Source: Terrabacter aerolatus
GTDB taxonomy: Bacteria > Actinomycetota > Actinomycetes > Actinomycetales > Dermatophilaceae
Length of the DNA: 64,000 nt
Direction of reading: 5' to 3'
NCBI RefSeq assembly: GCF_007991735.1
Contig: NZ_BJYX01000014.1
Coordinates: 1 to 64,000, forward strand
Positions 35,669 to 43,941 of the stretch are shown here, piece by piece. The stretch's first letter is position 1; every line of letters begins with the position of its first letter. The notes under the pieces are model-generated. The model searched no databases and had not been told where the DNA came from. It saw nothing but the letters and a program-made list of their open reading frames with translations. Position numbers and translations under genes: made by a program.

Positions 35669-36448
35669 ATGCGCACCACCACCACTCGGATCGCCGGCGC
35701 CAGCCTCGCCGCAGCCGCCGCCCTGGCCCTCAGCGTCGGGCCGGCCTCCGCCGCCGACGGTTCGGTCAGCGCCAACCTCAAGCCCGTCGCCGGCAACGGC
35801 GTCATGGGCAGCGGCACGGCCATGGTCGACGTCACGGGCAACACGATCACCGTCACGATGGCCGCCACGGGACTGCTGCCCAACAGCCCGCACGCCGCGC
35901 ACATCCACTTCGGCGCCGCCGCCCGTCACGAGTGCCCCATCCTGTCGGACGACAAGAACGGCGACGGACACATCAACACGACCGAGGGCGGCCCCGCCTA
36001 CGGCGACATCGTCGTCTCGCTGACCAAGACCGGTGACACGAGCCCGAAGTCGGGCCTGGCCATCGACCGCTTCAGCACCGCCCCCGGCGGCAAGATCGCC
36101 TACCAGCGCGGCAGCATCAAGGTCTCGAGCGACGTCGCCAAGGCGATCTCGGCCGGCGAGTCCGTCGTCGTCATCCACGGTGTCGACTACAACAAGGACG
36201 GCAAGTACGACGGCAACACCAAGAGCGACCTCATGCCGTCGCTGCCGACCGAGGCCACCGACCCGGCCCTGTGTGGCGCCCTGCGCGTCGCTCCCGCCGG
36301 CGGCATGCACACCGGTGGCGGCCTGCCCACCGACACCCTCAAGAGCGGTGGCCAGAACGAGGCCCTCATGCTCGTCGGCGGCGTGGCCCTGCTCGCTGCG
36401 GCCGGCACCGGCACGTTCGCGGCACGCCGTGCCCGGGCGCGCGCCTGA
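35669..36448 (+). CDS. CHRD-domain-like secreted protein with C-terminal membrane anchor
   Basis: The 259-residue protein has a signal peptide cleaved after a GPASA motif, a domain with NSPHAAHIHFG near residue 82 and VVIHGVDYNKDGKYDG near 170 (CHRD-like), and a C-terminus of LPTDTL, a Gly/Ser spacer, a hydrophobic helix (ALMLVGGVALLAAAGTG) and a basic tail (RRARARA). That tail looks like a sortase sorting signal with LPTDT in place of LPxTG. AAGGAGG precedes the ATG. A class F sortase gene begins 26 bases downstream, so the two form an operon. Confidence 0.85.
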   Translation: MRTTTTRIAGASLAAAAALALSVGPASAADGSVSANLKPVAGNGVMGSGTAMVDVTGNTITVTMAATGLLPNSPHAAHIHFGAAARHECPILSDDKNGDGHINTTEGGPAYGDIVVSLTKTGDTSPKSGLAIDRFSTAPGGKIAYQRGSIKVSSDVAKAISAGESVVVIHGVDYNKDGKYDGNTKSDLMPSLPTEATDPALCGALRVAPAGGMHTGGGLPTDTLKSGGQNEALMLVGGVALLAAAGTGTFAARRARARA

Positions 36449-36474
36449 GCGACGCGAGCGGACGGACCGGGTCC

Positions 36475-37293
36475 ATGCCTGACGAGACGCCCGACCAGAC
36501 GCCTGAAGAGGCTTCCGGACTGACGGCCCGGCCCACGTCGGCCCCGACGGGTCGCCGCTTCACCCGCCTCAGCGCGGGTGTCGCGGCGGCCCTCGCGGCC
36601 ACGGCCGTCCTCGTCGTGGTCGGGATCGTGGCCCTCGTGCTCGGCCTGCGCGGGGCGCCGGCGACCGGGGCGCCGCAGCCCGCGGCCGCCGCCGGGTCGT
36701 CCAGCTCCACGGCACCGTCCTCGCCTGGGTCCTCGGCCAGCGCGTCGGCGTCCCCCGGTCAGGGTGGGACACCGGCCACGCCCGCACCGAAGACATCGGG
36801 CTCCTCGGACGGGAGCGGCATCGGGGACTTCCTCGAGGCCTCCGAGCCGACCTCGCTCGAGATCCCCTCGATCGGGGTGCGCTCGTCGCACTTCGTGCAG
36901 CTGAGCATCCAGCCCAACGGCACGATCTCCGTCCCCGGCACGGCCCAGGAGGTCGGTCTCTACGACGCCGGCCCCACCCCGGGCCAGCTCGGCCCCTCGG
37001 TGCTGGCGGCGCACGTCGACACCCCGTCGGGCGTGCCGGGCATCTTCCACGAGCTGCGCCGGGTCAAGGTCGGCGACGTCGTCAAGGTCTCGCGCCAGGA
37101 CGGCTCGCGTCTGACCTTCACGGTCGACCGGGTGCAGGCGTTCAAGAAGACGCAGTTCCCGACCGAGCTCGTCTACCGCGGCGACTTCACCAAGGCCGAG
37201 ATCCGGCTCGTCACGTGTGGCGGCCCGACCGACAGCCGCAACGAGTACCGCGACAACGTCGTCGTCTTCGGCCACCTCACGAGCGCCTCCTGA
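36475..37293 (+). CDS. Class F sortase
   Basis: The 272-residue protein has a cytoplasmic tail, one N-terminal helix near residues 35-60, a Ser/Pro/Gly-rich linker and a sortase domain. Catalytic His is in VLAAHVDTPSG, Cys in IRLVTCGGP and Arg in SRNEYRDNVVVFGH. Class F sortases are actinobacterial and their targets are poorly defined. Its close linkage to the CHRD protein with an LPTDT-anchor tail suggests that protein as a substrate. The ATG at 36475 is the only start giving a normal N-terminus. Confidence 0.9.
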   Translation: MPDETPDQTPEEASGLTARPTSAPTGRRFTRLSAGVAAALAATAVLVVVGIVALVLGLRGAPATGAPQPAAAAGSSSSTAPSSPGSSASASASPGQGGTPATPAPKTSGSSDGSGIGDFLEASEPTSLEIPSIGVRSSHFVQLSIQPNGTISVPGTAQEVGLYDAGPTPGQLGPSVLAAHVDTPSGVPGIFHELRRVKVGDVVKVSRQDGSRLTFTVDRVQAFKKTQFPTELVYRGDFTKAEIRLVTCGGPTDSRNEYRDNVVVFGHLTSAS

Positions 37294-37294
37294 T

Positions 37295-37345
37295 CTGCTG
37301 ACGGGAGCCACCCGGCGTTCAGCCGTGCTGGCTCCCGGTCAGCAG
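37295..37345. terminator. Terminator hairpin after the sortase gene
   Basis: CTGCTGACGGGAGCCA (37295-37310) pairs with TGGCTCCCGGTCAGCAG (37329-37345) apart from one bulged base. It begins two bases after the TGA stop. The U-run is absent, as is usual in this GC range. Confidence 0.7.
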
Positions 37346-37443
37346 GCCACCACGTCGGCAGGCCGACGAGGCAGCTCGTCGCGCGGCCTCCGCGTCCACG
37401 AAGTGGTACCCACTGAGCGTGTCCCGCGCCTACTGGCGTGTTC

Positions 37444-38292
37444 TCATTGGGCGTGCTCGAGGTCGAGACGCACGAGCAGGTGCTCGAGCGCCTCCTCGAA
37501 CTCCTCGTCCGCATGGTCCTCGCCGAGCGGTCCCCGCAGCCGCGTCACGGTCGGGTAGCGGCCCAGGTCCAGCTCGTGGTCGCGGTTCGGCAGGTCGGCG
37601 TCGCCCTCGTCGAGCGGCTCCTCGGCCGGGGACATGGCGGCGCCGTGCACGGCCGACTCGAGCAGCAGATGCCCCAACAGGAAGCTGGTGAAGGACCGGT
37701 ACGCGGCAACAGCCTGCCGGTCACTGAAACCCCGAGCCCGGAGTCCCTCGAGGAAGCCCTCGACGACTCGAAGGCTGCGCAGCGGCGGCCGCAGCCACGG
37801 CGCGGCGGGATGACGGGTCGCGACGAGCGGGAACGCCGAGGGGTGCTCGTGGGCGAGGCGACGCACGTCGTGGGCCAGGTGCTGCAGGAACGCCTGCCAC
37901 CCGTCGCCCGGTTGCAGCTGGCCCGTGGCGGGGATCTCGATCGTGCCCACGAGAGCCTCGACGACGGCCTCGAGCAGGTCCTCACGCCCGTTGACGTAGC
38001 GGTAGAGCGACATGGCCTCGACCCCGAGGCGGGCCCCGAGCCGTCGCATCGTCAGGGCCGAGACCCCATCGATGTCGATCAGCTCTACGGCGACCTCGAC
38101 GATGCGCTCGCGCGTCAGGCCCGGGCGGTGACCGTCGCTCGACTCCGCGACTCCCGGCCTCTCGCCACGTGTCGATGTGGACGCGTGGCCCGGTGCGGGC
38201 GTCGGCGGGTCCTCTGAGCCTCGTGTCGAACGGATGACAGTGCTCCTTGCTCGGCGTCCCTCCTGTCTACGCCATCGGCCGGCCCACCTCAA
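37444..38292 (-). CDS. TetR-family transcriptional regulator
   Basis: The C-terminal 210 residues are clearly TetR-like: GLTRERIVEVAVELIDIDGV, then the HTH TMRRLGARLGVEAMSLYRYV, then a ligand domain resembling TetR_C (HPSAFPLVATRH; GFLEGLRARGFSDRQAVAAY). The start is unresolved. No ATG or GTG lies in the 55 codons before the HTH; TTG 38292 is the nearest usual start but lacks a ribosome binding site. An AAGGAG seven bases before an ATC codon (near 38238) hints at a rare or mutated start. It is divergent from the MscS-like gene. Confidence 0.75.
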   Translation of the reverse strand: MRWAGRWRRQEGRRARSTVIRSTRGSEDPPTPAPGHASTSTRGERPGVAESSDGHRPGLTRERIVEVAVELIDIDGVSALTMRRLGARLGVEAMSLYRYVNGREDLLEAVVEALVGTIEIPATGQLQPGDGWQAFLQHLAHDVRRLAHEHPSAFPLVATRHPAAPWLRPPLRSLRVVEGFLEGLRARGFSDRQAVAAYRSFTSFLLGHLLLESAVHGAAMSPAEEPLDEGDADLPNRDHELDLGRYPTVTRLRGPLGEDHADEEFEEALEHLLVRLDLEHAQ

Positions 38293-38488
38293 TGGCGGGC
38301 GGTGGCGCGGTGACCCGACGGCCCGAGACGCCGGACGGCGGACGTCGCCACCCCCGCCGTCCGGCGTCTGGGGACGATCGTGCTGGGTACGGGGTTGCCC
38401 GGGTGAGGACAGCGTGCGGCGGGTCGCCCAGACCCTGCGACTGGGTATGGGGTCGGTGCTGGACTTACAACGTAAGGGAGTTACCCCC

Positions 38489-39331
38489 ATGACCGACAAC
38501 CTCAGCACCGCCCTGACCGACCTCTGGCGCTCAGTGGCCCTCTTCGTCCCCAAGTTCGTCGCGTTCCTGCTCATCCTCCTCATTGGCTGGCTGGTGGCCA
38601 AGGCCATCGGCAAGGCCGTCGACAAGGTCCTCGAGCGCGTCGGCTTCGACCGCGCGGTCGAGCGTGGAGGCATCAAGAAGGCCCTTGCCAAGAGCCAGTA
38701 CGACGCCTCCGCCATCGTCGGCAAGCTCGTCTACTACGCACTGCTCCTGTTCGTGCTGCAGCTCGCCTTCGGCGTCTTCGGCCCGAACCCGATCAGTGAC
38801 CTCATCACGGGCGTGATCGCCTTCCTCCCGAAGGTGATCGTCGCGATCATCATCATCGTCGTCGCCTCGGCCATCGCGGCCGCGGTCCGTGAGCTGATCG
38901 CCAACACCTTGGGCGGCCTGTCGTATGGCAAGGCGCTGGCCAACATCGCGAGCATCTTCATCCTCGGCCTGGGCATCATCGCCGCCCTGAACCAGGTCGG
39001 CATCGCAACAACGGTCACCACCCCGGTGCTCATCGCGGTGCTGGCGACCATCGCCGGAATTCTCATCGTTGGCGTGGGCGGCGGACTCGTGCGTCCGATG
39101 CAGTCGCGGTGGGAGCAGTACCTCGAGACGATGTCGCACGAGACGGACCGCATCAAGGCTCAGGTGCAGCAGGCTCCCGGGGTGCGCGAACAGGCCCGCG
39201 CGGCCAAGGCGCGCTACGACGAGGCCGGCCAGGACGACCTCGAGGCTCGCGCGGCGGACGATTTCTATCACGACCGCCCGGCCGTCAGCTCGACCCAGGT
39301 CATCGACTCGACGCACGACCCGCGTCACTGA
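38489..39331 (+). CDS. MscS-like / CmpX-type membrane protein with conserved TM-helix repeats
   Basis: The 280-residue protein has amphipathic TM-helix repeats of the PF05552 type: PKFVAFLLILLIGWLVAKAI near residue 20 and PKVIVAIIIIVVASAIAAAV near 112. GGLSYGKALANIASIFILGL follows. These occur in mechanosensitive-channel-like proteins that lack a full MscS beta domain. The C-terminal 70 residues are charged, probably coiled (HETDRIKAQVQQAPGVREQA). AAGGGAG precedes ATG 38489. A membrane-stress role is inferred from the family. Confidence 0.8.
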   Translation: MTDNLSTALTDLWRSVALFVPKFVAFLLILLIGWLVAKAIGKAVDKVLERVGFDRAVERGGIKKALAKSQYDASAIVGKLVYYALLLFVLQLAFGVFGPNPISDLITGVIAFLPKVIVAIIIIVVASAIAAAVRELIANTLGGLSYGKALANIASIFILGLGIIAALNQVGIATTVTTPVLIAVLATIAGILIVGVGGGLVRPMQSRWEQYLETMSHETDRIKAQVQQAPGVREQARAAKARYDEAGQDDLEARAADDFYHDRPAVSSTQVIDSTHDPRH

Positions 39332-39360
39332 CCTCATCGCAGCATCGGGGCGAACTCGCC

Positions 39361-39399
39361 CCAGTCGCCGGGACAGGCATCGCCTGTCCCGGCGACTGG
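39361..39399. terminator. Long perfect hairpin after the MscS-like gene
   Basis: CCAGTCGCCGGGACAGGC (39361-39378) and its exact reverse complement (39382-39399) form an 18-bp stem with an ATC loop. A second small hairpin (GGGGCG/CGCCCC, 39347-39362) overlaps its base. It lies 30 bases past the stop codon and is the strongest stem in the window. Confidence 0.75.
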
Positions 39400-39629
39400 C
39401 ATCTACCGACCTGGGCAGCGCGACTCGAGGCGCCCCTCAAAGGGTTGCCGACCCCTGCCGGTGGAGGCCGTTGCGCCCGCTCTCGCGGGACTGGCGCCAT
39501 ACCCGTGGGGAGCTGGCGAAGCGCAGGTCGCGGGTGTGACGCGCGTCTCATTCCGCCAAGGTAAAGCGCAGGTAAAGCCCAAGAAAGCGGACATTCAGGG
39601 CATTACCAACGCCTCGCCGTTACCGCGGC

Positions 39630-39659
39630 GTGACATTTGCCAGTTGCCTCGTCTAGTCT
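39630..39659 (+). promoter_or_regulatory. Promoter for the riboswitch-controlled CHAP gene
   Basis: GTGACA (39630-39635) and TAGTCT (39654-39659) are 18 bases apart, in DNA with lower GC than the surroundings. The box is about 60 bases upstream of the riboswitch, the expected order. The rest of 39400-39629 shows no gene. Confidence 0.5.
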
Positions 39660-39717
39660 TCCGGGAGTCCGGCCACCAGGTCGGGCTCTCGTGAGGTGGA
39701 CCGCCTAGTCCTGTCAC

Positions 39718-39900
39718 CGCCTGACGAGAGAGATCAAACCTTGTGACAGGAGCGGAGGAACCACACGTTTCTCCGGACGTCCGGCGCAACGACTTCGGAC
39801 GTCCTTGGGGTGAAGACCGCACCCGCCGCACGAGCAGCTCGTGAGGTGGTGGCAGACCGGGCACCTTTCCGCCCGAACCCGACAGCTAACTTCGTAGGCG
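39718..39900 (+). ncRNA. c-di-AMP riboswitch (ydaO/yuaA class)
   Basis: Conserved ydaO elements appear in order: GAGCGGAGGAACCAC, then CTTGGGGTGAAGACC, then CCGAACCCGACAGCTAAC followed by TTCGTAGGCG. The closing helix pairs CGCCT (39718-39722) with AGGCG (39896-39900). The variable hairpin GAGCAGCTCG lies between. This class is known to turn genes off when c-di-AMP is high and often precedes cell-wall hydrolase genes in Actinobacteria. A GGAGAGG ribosome binding site follows directly, with the CHAP gene's GTG at 39917. Confidence 0.93.
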
Positions 39901-39916
39901 CGGAGAGGCAACACGC

Positions 39917-40801
39917 GTGAACATTGAGAACACCCGCGGCCGCCACCGTGCGCCAGGCCGCCACAACCCCCTCATCGAGCTCAAGCTCCTTGCCCGCGAG
40001 TCGGCCCAGCCGGCCATGAAGGCCGGTGCCGTCGTCGCCGCCACCGGTGGCCTCGTCGCCACCTTCGCCAACCCGGCCAGCGCCGACACCCTGTCGCCCT
40101 CCTCGGGCAAGGTCGCCGCTGCGTCGGCGGACTCGGCAGCCCCCGCGGCCGTCGGTCCCGCCACCGCTGCGGCTCCCACGGCGCCGTCCGCCCTGTCGAA
40201 GATCGGCTTCGCCCCCGCGCAGCAGACCGGCGGCCAGCGTGCGACGACGTCGAAGCCCGAGGTCATCGAGGACGTCCAGGTCCAGACCCAGCGCGCCGCC
40301 GCCCAGGCTGCCGCCGCCAAGGCCGCCGCCGAGCGCAAGGCCGCTGCGGCCCGCGCCTCGCGCGACCTGACCCGCCGCACGCTGACGTCGAGCACGTCGT
40401 CGGTCAAGGCGAACGTCAACGCCTCCGTCCCGGGCGCCTCGTCCGGCATGCGCGCCTCGTCCAACTGGGCCACCGCCGGCCAGTGCACGTGGGGCGCCCT
40501 GAGCAAGTGGTACCAGTCCGAGGGCTACTACCCCGGCGGCTGGACCGGCAACGCGATGGCGTGGGCCTCGGGTGCTCGCTCCGCGGGCTACACCGTGGGC
40601 ACCGCGCCGCGCACCCGCTCGATCATCGTCATGCAGCCCGGTGTCGCCGGCTCCTCGAGCGTCGGCCACGTCGGCTGGGTCACCGGAGTCAACGGCAACC
40701 AGGTGACCATCATCGAGATGAACGCCACCGCGGGTCCGTACAACTACGACACGCGCACCGTGACCCTCAGCGGGGGCATGAGCTTCATCTACGCGCCGTG
40801 A
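39917..40801 (+). CDS. Secreted CHAP-domain peptidoglycan hydrolase-like protein
   Basis: The 294-residue protein has an N-terminal export region (GAVVAATGGLVATFANPASA, cleaved near residue 57), an Ala/Lys-rich helical spacer near 120-150 (coiled-coil like) and a C-terminal CHAP domain. The catalytic Cys is in ATAGQCTWGALSKWY near 196 and the His in SSVGHVGWVTGV near 254. CHAP enzymes cut peptidoglycan peptides or the amide link. Expression is probably controlled by the c-di-AMP riboswitch just upstream, tying wall hydrolysis to osmotic signalling. A strong terminator follows. Confidence 0.9.
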   Translation: MNIENTRGRHRAPGRHNPLIELKLLARESAQPAMKAGAVVAATGGLVATFANPASADTLSPSSGKVAAASADSAAPAAVGPATAAAPTAPSALSKIGFAPAQQTGGQRATTSKPEVIEDVQVQTQRAAAQAAAAKAAAERKAAAARASRDLTRRTLTSSTSSVKANVNASVPGASSGMRASSNWATAGQCTWGALSKWYQSEGYYPGGWTGNAMAWASGARSAGYTVGTAPRTRSIIVMQPGVAGSSSVGHVGWVTGVNGNQVTIIEMNATAGPYNYDTRTVTLSGGMSFIYAP

Positions 40802-40846
40802 CCCACGGGTCGTGACCGCGGAGCTCTCCGCGAGCTGAGCGCGTAA

Positions 40847-40878
40847 GAAGGGGAGGATGCTGCGGCATCCTCCCCTTC
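40847..40878. terminator. Terminator after the CHAP gene
   Basis: GAAGGGGAGGATGC (40847-40860) and GCATCCTCCCCTTC (40865-40878) form a perfect 14-bp stem with a TGCG loop. The remaining gap to 41146 shows no gene; it presumably holds the ene-reductase promoter, though no clear boxes stand out. Confidence 0.85.
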
Positions 40879-41146
40879 GTCATGCCCGCCGCCCCACGCC
40901 ACGACGACCCCTGATGAGCGACGACGAGCCCCAACGAGCCACGACTACCCCCACGGCGGGCGGCAGCGTCACCTCGTCGCGCTCGAAAAGGCTGCCGACG
41001 GCGTGGGATCGCCCACACGCCCAACCCTGGACAACCGGGAATGATCCTCCGCGTCGGGGCCTTGTCGCCAGGTAGTTGAAGACTCCACCGACCAGGTGGA
41101 CGCCCTCGACCCCCAGCAGTCCCCCAACACGTGAAGGAGACGGCCT

Positions 41147-42217
41147 GTGTCCACGGCCTTCGACAGCATCCGCATCGGCCGCTGGGACCTCCCCCAGCGC
41201 TTCGTCATGGCACCCCTGACGCGCAACCGCGCCGGCGAGGGCCAGGCGCCGACCGCGCTCAACGCCGAGTACTACGGCCAGCGCGCGAGCGCCGGCCTCA
41301 TCATCACCGAGGGCACCCAGCCGAGCGCCGTCGGCCAGGGCTACATGGACACCCCCGGCATGCACTCGGACGAGCAGGTCGCCGGCTGGCGCCTCGTGAC
41401 CGACGCCGTGCACGCGGGTGGCGGCCACATCGTCGTGCAGCTCATGCACGCCGGACGCATCGCCCACCCCGACAACAAGGGTGGCCTCGAGAGCGTCGCG
41501 CCGAGCGCCATCGCCGCCCCGGGCAAGATCGTGACCCCCAACGGCCAGCAGGCGTACGTCGTCCCGCGCGCTCTCGAGACCGACGAGATCCCCGCGCTCG
41601 TGGCCGAGTTCGTCCACGCCGCACGCCAGGCCGTCGCCGCCGGGATGGACGGTGTCGAGGTGCACGCCGCGAACGGCTACCTGCCGCACCAGTTCCTCGC
41701 GCCGAGCAGCAACCAGCGCTCCGACGCCTACGGCGGCTCGCCCGAGAACCGCGCGCGCCTCGTCGTCGAGATCACGACGGCCGTCGCGGAGGCCATCGGC
41801 GCCGACCGCGTCGGCATCCGCATCTCGCCGTCCCACAACATCCAGGGCGTGCTCGAGGAGGACGAGTCCGAGACCGCCGCGACCTACGAGTCGCTCATCG
41901 AGGGCATCGCGCCGCTCGGCCTGGCCTACCTCAGCATCCTCGGCGACCCGGAGTCGGACCTCGTCCGCGACCTGCGCAAGCGCTTCGGCGGACCGGTCAT
42001 CCTCAACACCGGCTTCACCAAGGTGACCGAGCTGGCCGACGTCGAGGACATCCTCGAGCGCGACCTCGGTGACGCGGTCGCCGTGGGCCGTGAGTTCCTC
42101 GCCAACCCGGACCTCGTCCGTCGCTGGCGTCAGGGTGCCCCCCTCAACGAGCCGAACTCCGACACCTTCTACGGTGGCGGCGCCGAGGGCTACACGGACT
42201 ACCCGGCCCTCCCCTGA
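41147..42217 (+). CDS. Old yellow enzyme family alkene reductase (NemA-like)
   Basis: The 356-residue flavoprotein shows the OYE pattern: FVMAPLTRNRA near residue 19, IITEGTQPSAVGQGY near 52, HIVVQLMHAGRIAH near 94 (FMN/substrate His region), DGVEVHAANGYLPHQFLAPSSN near 167 and GGSPENRARLV. It uses FMN and NAD(P)H to reduce activated C=C bonds, nitroesters or quinones. The GTG start follows GAAGGAGA. It stands alone and ends in a strong terminator. Confidence 0.93.
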   Translation: MSTAFDSIRIGRWDLPQRFVMAPLTRNRAGEGQAPTALNAEYYGQRASAGLIITEGTQPSAVGQGYMDTPGMHSDEQVAGWRLVTDAVHAGGGHIVVQLMHAGRIAHPDNKGGLESVAPSAIAAPGKIVTPNGQQAYVVPRALETDEIPALVAEFVHAARQAVAAGMDGVEVHAANGYLPHQFLAPSSNQRSDAYGGSPENRARLVVEITTAVAEAIGADRVGIRISPSHNIQGVLEEDESETAATYESLIEGIAPLGLAYLSILGDPESDLVRDLRKRFGGPVILNTGFTKVTELADVEDILERDLGDAVAVGREFLANPDLVRRWRQGAPLNEPNSDTFYGGGAEGYTDYPALP

Positions 42218-42252
42218 GACCCGGTCCCACGGCATACGACGGCCGTGACGAC

Positions 42253-42288
42253 GTGCCCACTCGACGTGACCCCACGTCGAGTGGGCAC
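42253..42288. terminator. Bidirectional terminator built from the TCGAGTGGGCAC repeat
   Basis: GTGCCCACTCGACGTG (42253-42268) and CACGTCGAGTGGGCAC (42273-42288) form a perfect 16-bp stem with an ACCC loop, followed by TTTC. It lies between the convergent ene-reductase and GNAT genes. The stem sequence recurs at 32922-33029. Confidence 0.85.
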
Positions 42289-42299
42289 TTTCGTACGCG

Positions 42300-42863
42300 T
42301 CAGGTGGGCTCGGGTGGGTCGACGCCGGGCGGCAGCGGGTCACCGAGCGGGCGCTGGACCCAGGAGACGTCGCGCGCCTGGCCGAACTTCCACCCGATGG
42401 CCCGGTAGGTGCCCACCGGCTCGAACCCCAGCGCCGCGTGCAGACGGGCGCTCGCCTCGTTGGGCTGGGTCATCCCGCCGGCCGCCATCCGGTAGCCCCG
42501 CGCCGTGAGCCGCTCGAGCAGGGCCTCGTAGAGCCGGCGCCCACCGCCGCGGCCGCGGCGATCCTGCGCCAGGTAGACCGACACCTCGCACGACCATCGG
42601 TACGCGGCGCGCTCCTTGAACGGTCCGGCATACGCGTAGCCGACGACCGCGCCGTCCTCCTCGAGGACGAGGAAGGCGTGCCGGGACTGCGCCCTGGCGA
42701 TCCGGCGCGCCATCTCGTCACCGTCCGGCGCCTCGGTCTCGAAGGTCACGGTCGTGCCGGTCACGTAGGGCGCGTAGATCGCGGCACACGCGCCTGCGTC
42801 GTCCGCCGTCGCGTCGCGGACGCGCGTCTCGGGGGTGTCGAGCGGATCAGGCAGGTCGGGCAT
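42300..42863 (-). CDS. GNAT acetyltransferase, phosphinothricin acetyltransferase-like
   Basis: The 187-residue protein has the GNAT acetyl-CoA loop QDRRGRGGGRRLYEALLERL near residue 98 and family features of the PAT/bar group: RDATADDAGACAAIYAPYV at the start, VTFETEAPD, and GMTQPNEASARLHAALGFEP. PAT enzymes acetylate glutamine-synthetase inhibitors or methionine sulfone-like compounds. The true substrate is not readable. The C-terminus is Pro-rich. Confidence 0.88.
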   Translation of the reverse strand: MPDLPDPLDTPETRVRDATADDAGACAAIYAPYVTGTTVTFETEAPDGDEMARRIARAQSRHAFLVLEEDGAVVGYAYAGPFKERAAYRWSCEVSVYLAQDRRGRGGGRRLYEALLERLTARGYRMAAGGMTQPNEASARLHAALGFEPVGTYRAIGWKFGQARDVSWVQRPLGDPLPPGVDPPEPT

Positions 42864-42942
42864 GCCGCGATGCTAGGACCCAGCCCGGGACCCTCGGCGC
42901 GACCCCCTCCCGCCCGGCCCGACGCTCGGCCACACTGGCGCC

Positions 42943-43939
42943 ATGCTCACTGCGATCCGGGCCCGTGTGCTCCCCGAGAACCAGCGCCGGACCTTCGAGG
43001 AGCTGACCGCGGACCTCGACCTCAACGAGGGTGACCTGCGCTCCAAGCGGTCGGCGTTCTGGACGATGCTCGTCCTCGCCGCCTCCATCGCCAGCGCCGG
43101 GATCATCGCCGACTCGACCGCGACCGTCATCGGCGCCATGATCATCGCGCCGCTGTCGACACCGATCATGGGCACGGCCCTGGCACTCGTGAAGCGCGAG
43201 CGCACCGGCGGCGTGAAGTTCGTCGTGCTCGGCGGTCTCATGGTCATCGCAGTCGGCGCCCTCTTCTCGCTCCTGCTGCCGAGCCCCTACGACCTGCTCG
43301 CCAACTCGCAGGTGGCGGCCCGGACGAGTCCGCGGCTCGTCGACCTGCTCGGCGCCCTGGCCACCGGGTTCGCCGGCGCGATCGCGCTGGCTCGCAAGGA
43401 CGTCGCCGCGATCCTGCCGGGGGTGGCCATCTCGATCTCGCTCGTGCCGCCGCTCTGCGTCGTCGGCATCTGCCTGGCAGGGGGCAGCGCGAGCCTGGCC
43501 TTCGGGGCGCTCGTGCTCTTCCTGTCCAACTTCCTCGCGCTCGTCTTCGCCGGCAGCCTCGTCTTCACCACCCTCGGCTACACGACGAGCATCCGCGAGG
43601 AGGGCGGCCGGCCGCGGCAGAAGGTCCGTCACGTTCGGCCTGCTCGTCCTGCTCGTCCTCGTGCCGATCGCCCTCAACTCGCTCGTCGCGCTCGCGGTCG
43701 CCGGACTGACCGAGGTCGGGCGCGACACGACCCGGACGTGGCTCGCGGCGACGCCCGGGGCCGAGGTCGTCGACATCACGAACCAGGGCTTCAGCCTCGT
43801 CATCCACGTCCGTGCGCCCGGCACCCTTCCCCCGACCACGACGCTCATGAGCGACCTCAGCGGGAGGTTGCCCGGCGGCATACCCGTGGTCCTCGAGCGG
43901 TCGGTCGGCGAGAGCGTCGACCTCGGGACGACGAGCTGA
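42943..43939 (+). pseudogene. DUF389 membrane protein, frameshifted
   Basis: The first frame (from ATG 42943) encodes about 225 residues of a DUF389 protein: RSAFWTMLVLAASIASAGII, then STATVIGAMIIAPLSTPIMG, and helices up to LVFAGSLVFTTLGYTTSIRE. After about 43620 that frame becomes Arg/Pro-rich and runs on into unrelated DNA. The expected final helix and tail (VTFGLLVLLVLVPIALNSLV, then DITNQGFSLVIHVRAP) are in the frame one base ahead, ending at 43939. One extra base around 43605-43628 explains this. It could be a sequencing error or a genuine mutation. Confidence 0.8.
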
Positions 43940-43941
43940 GC

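Noticed and set aside
43600-43660. Programmed ribosomal frameshift in the DUF389 gene
   Set aside because: No slippery heptamer or downstream structure stands out, and DUF389 proteins are not known to use one.
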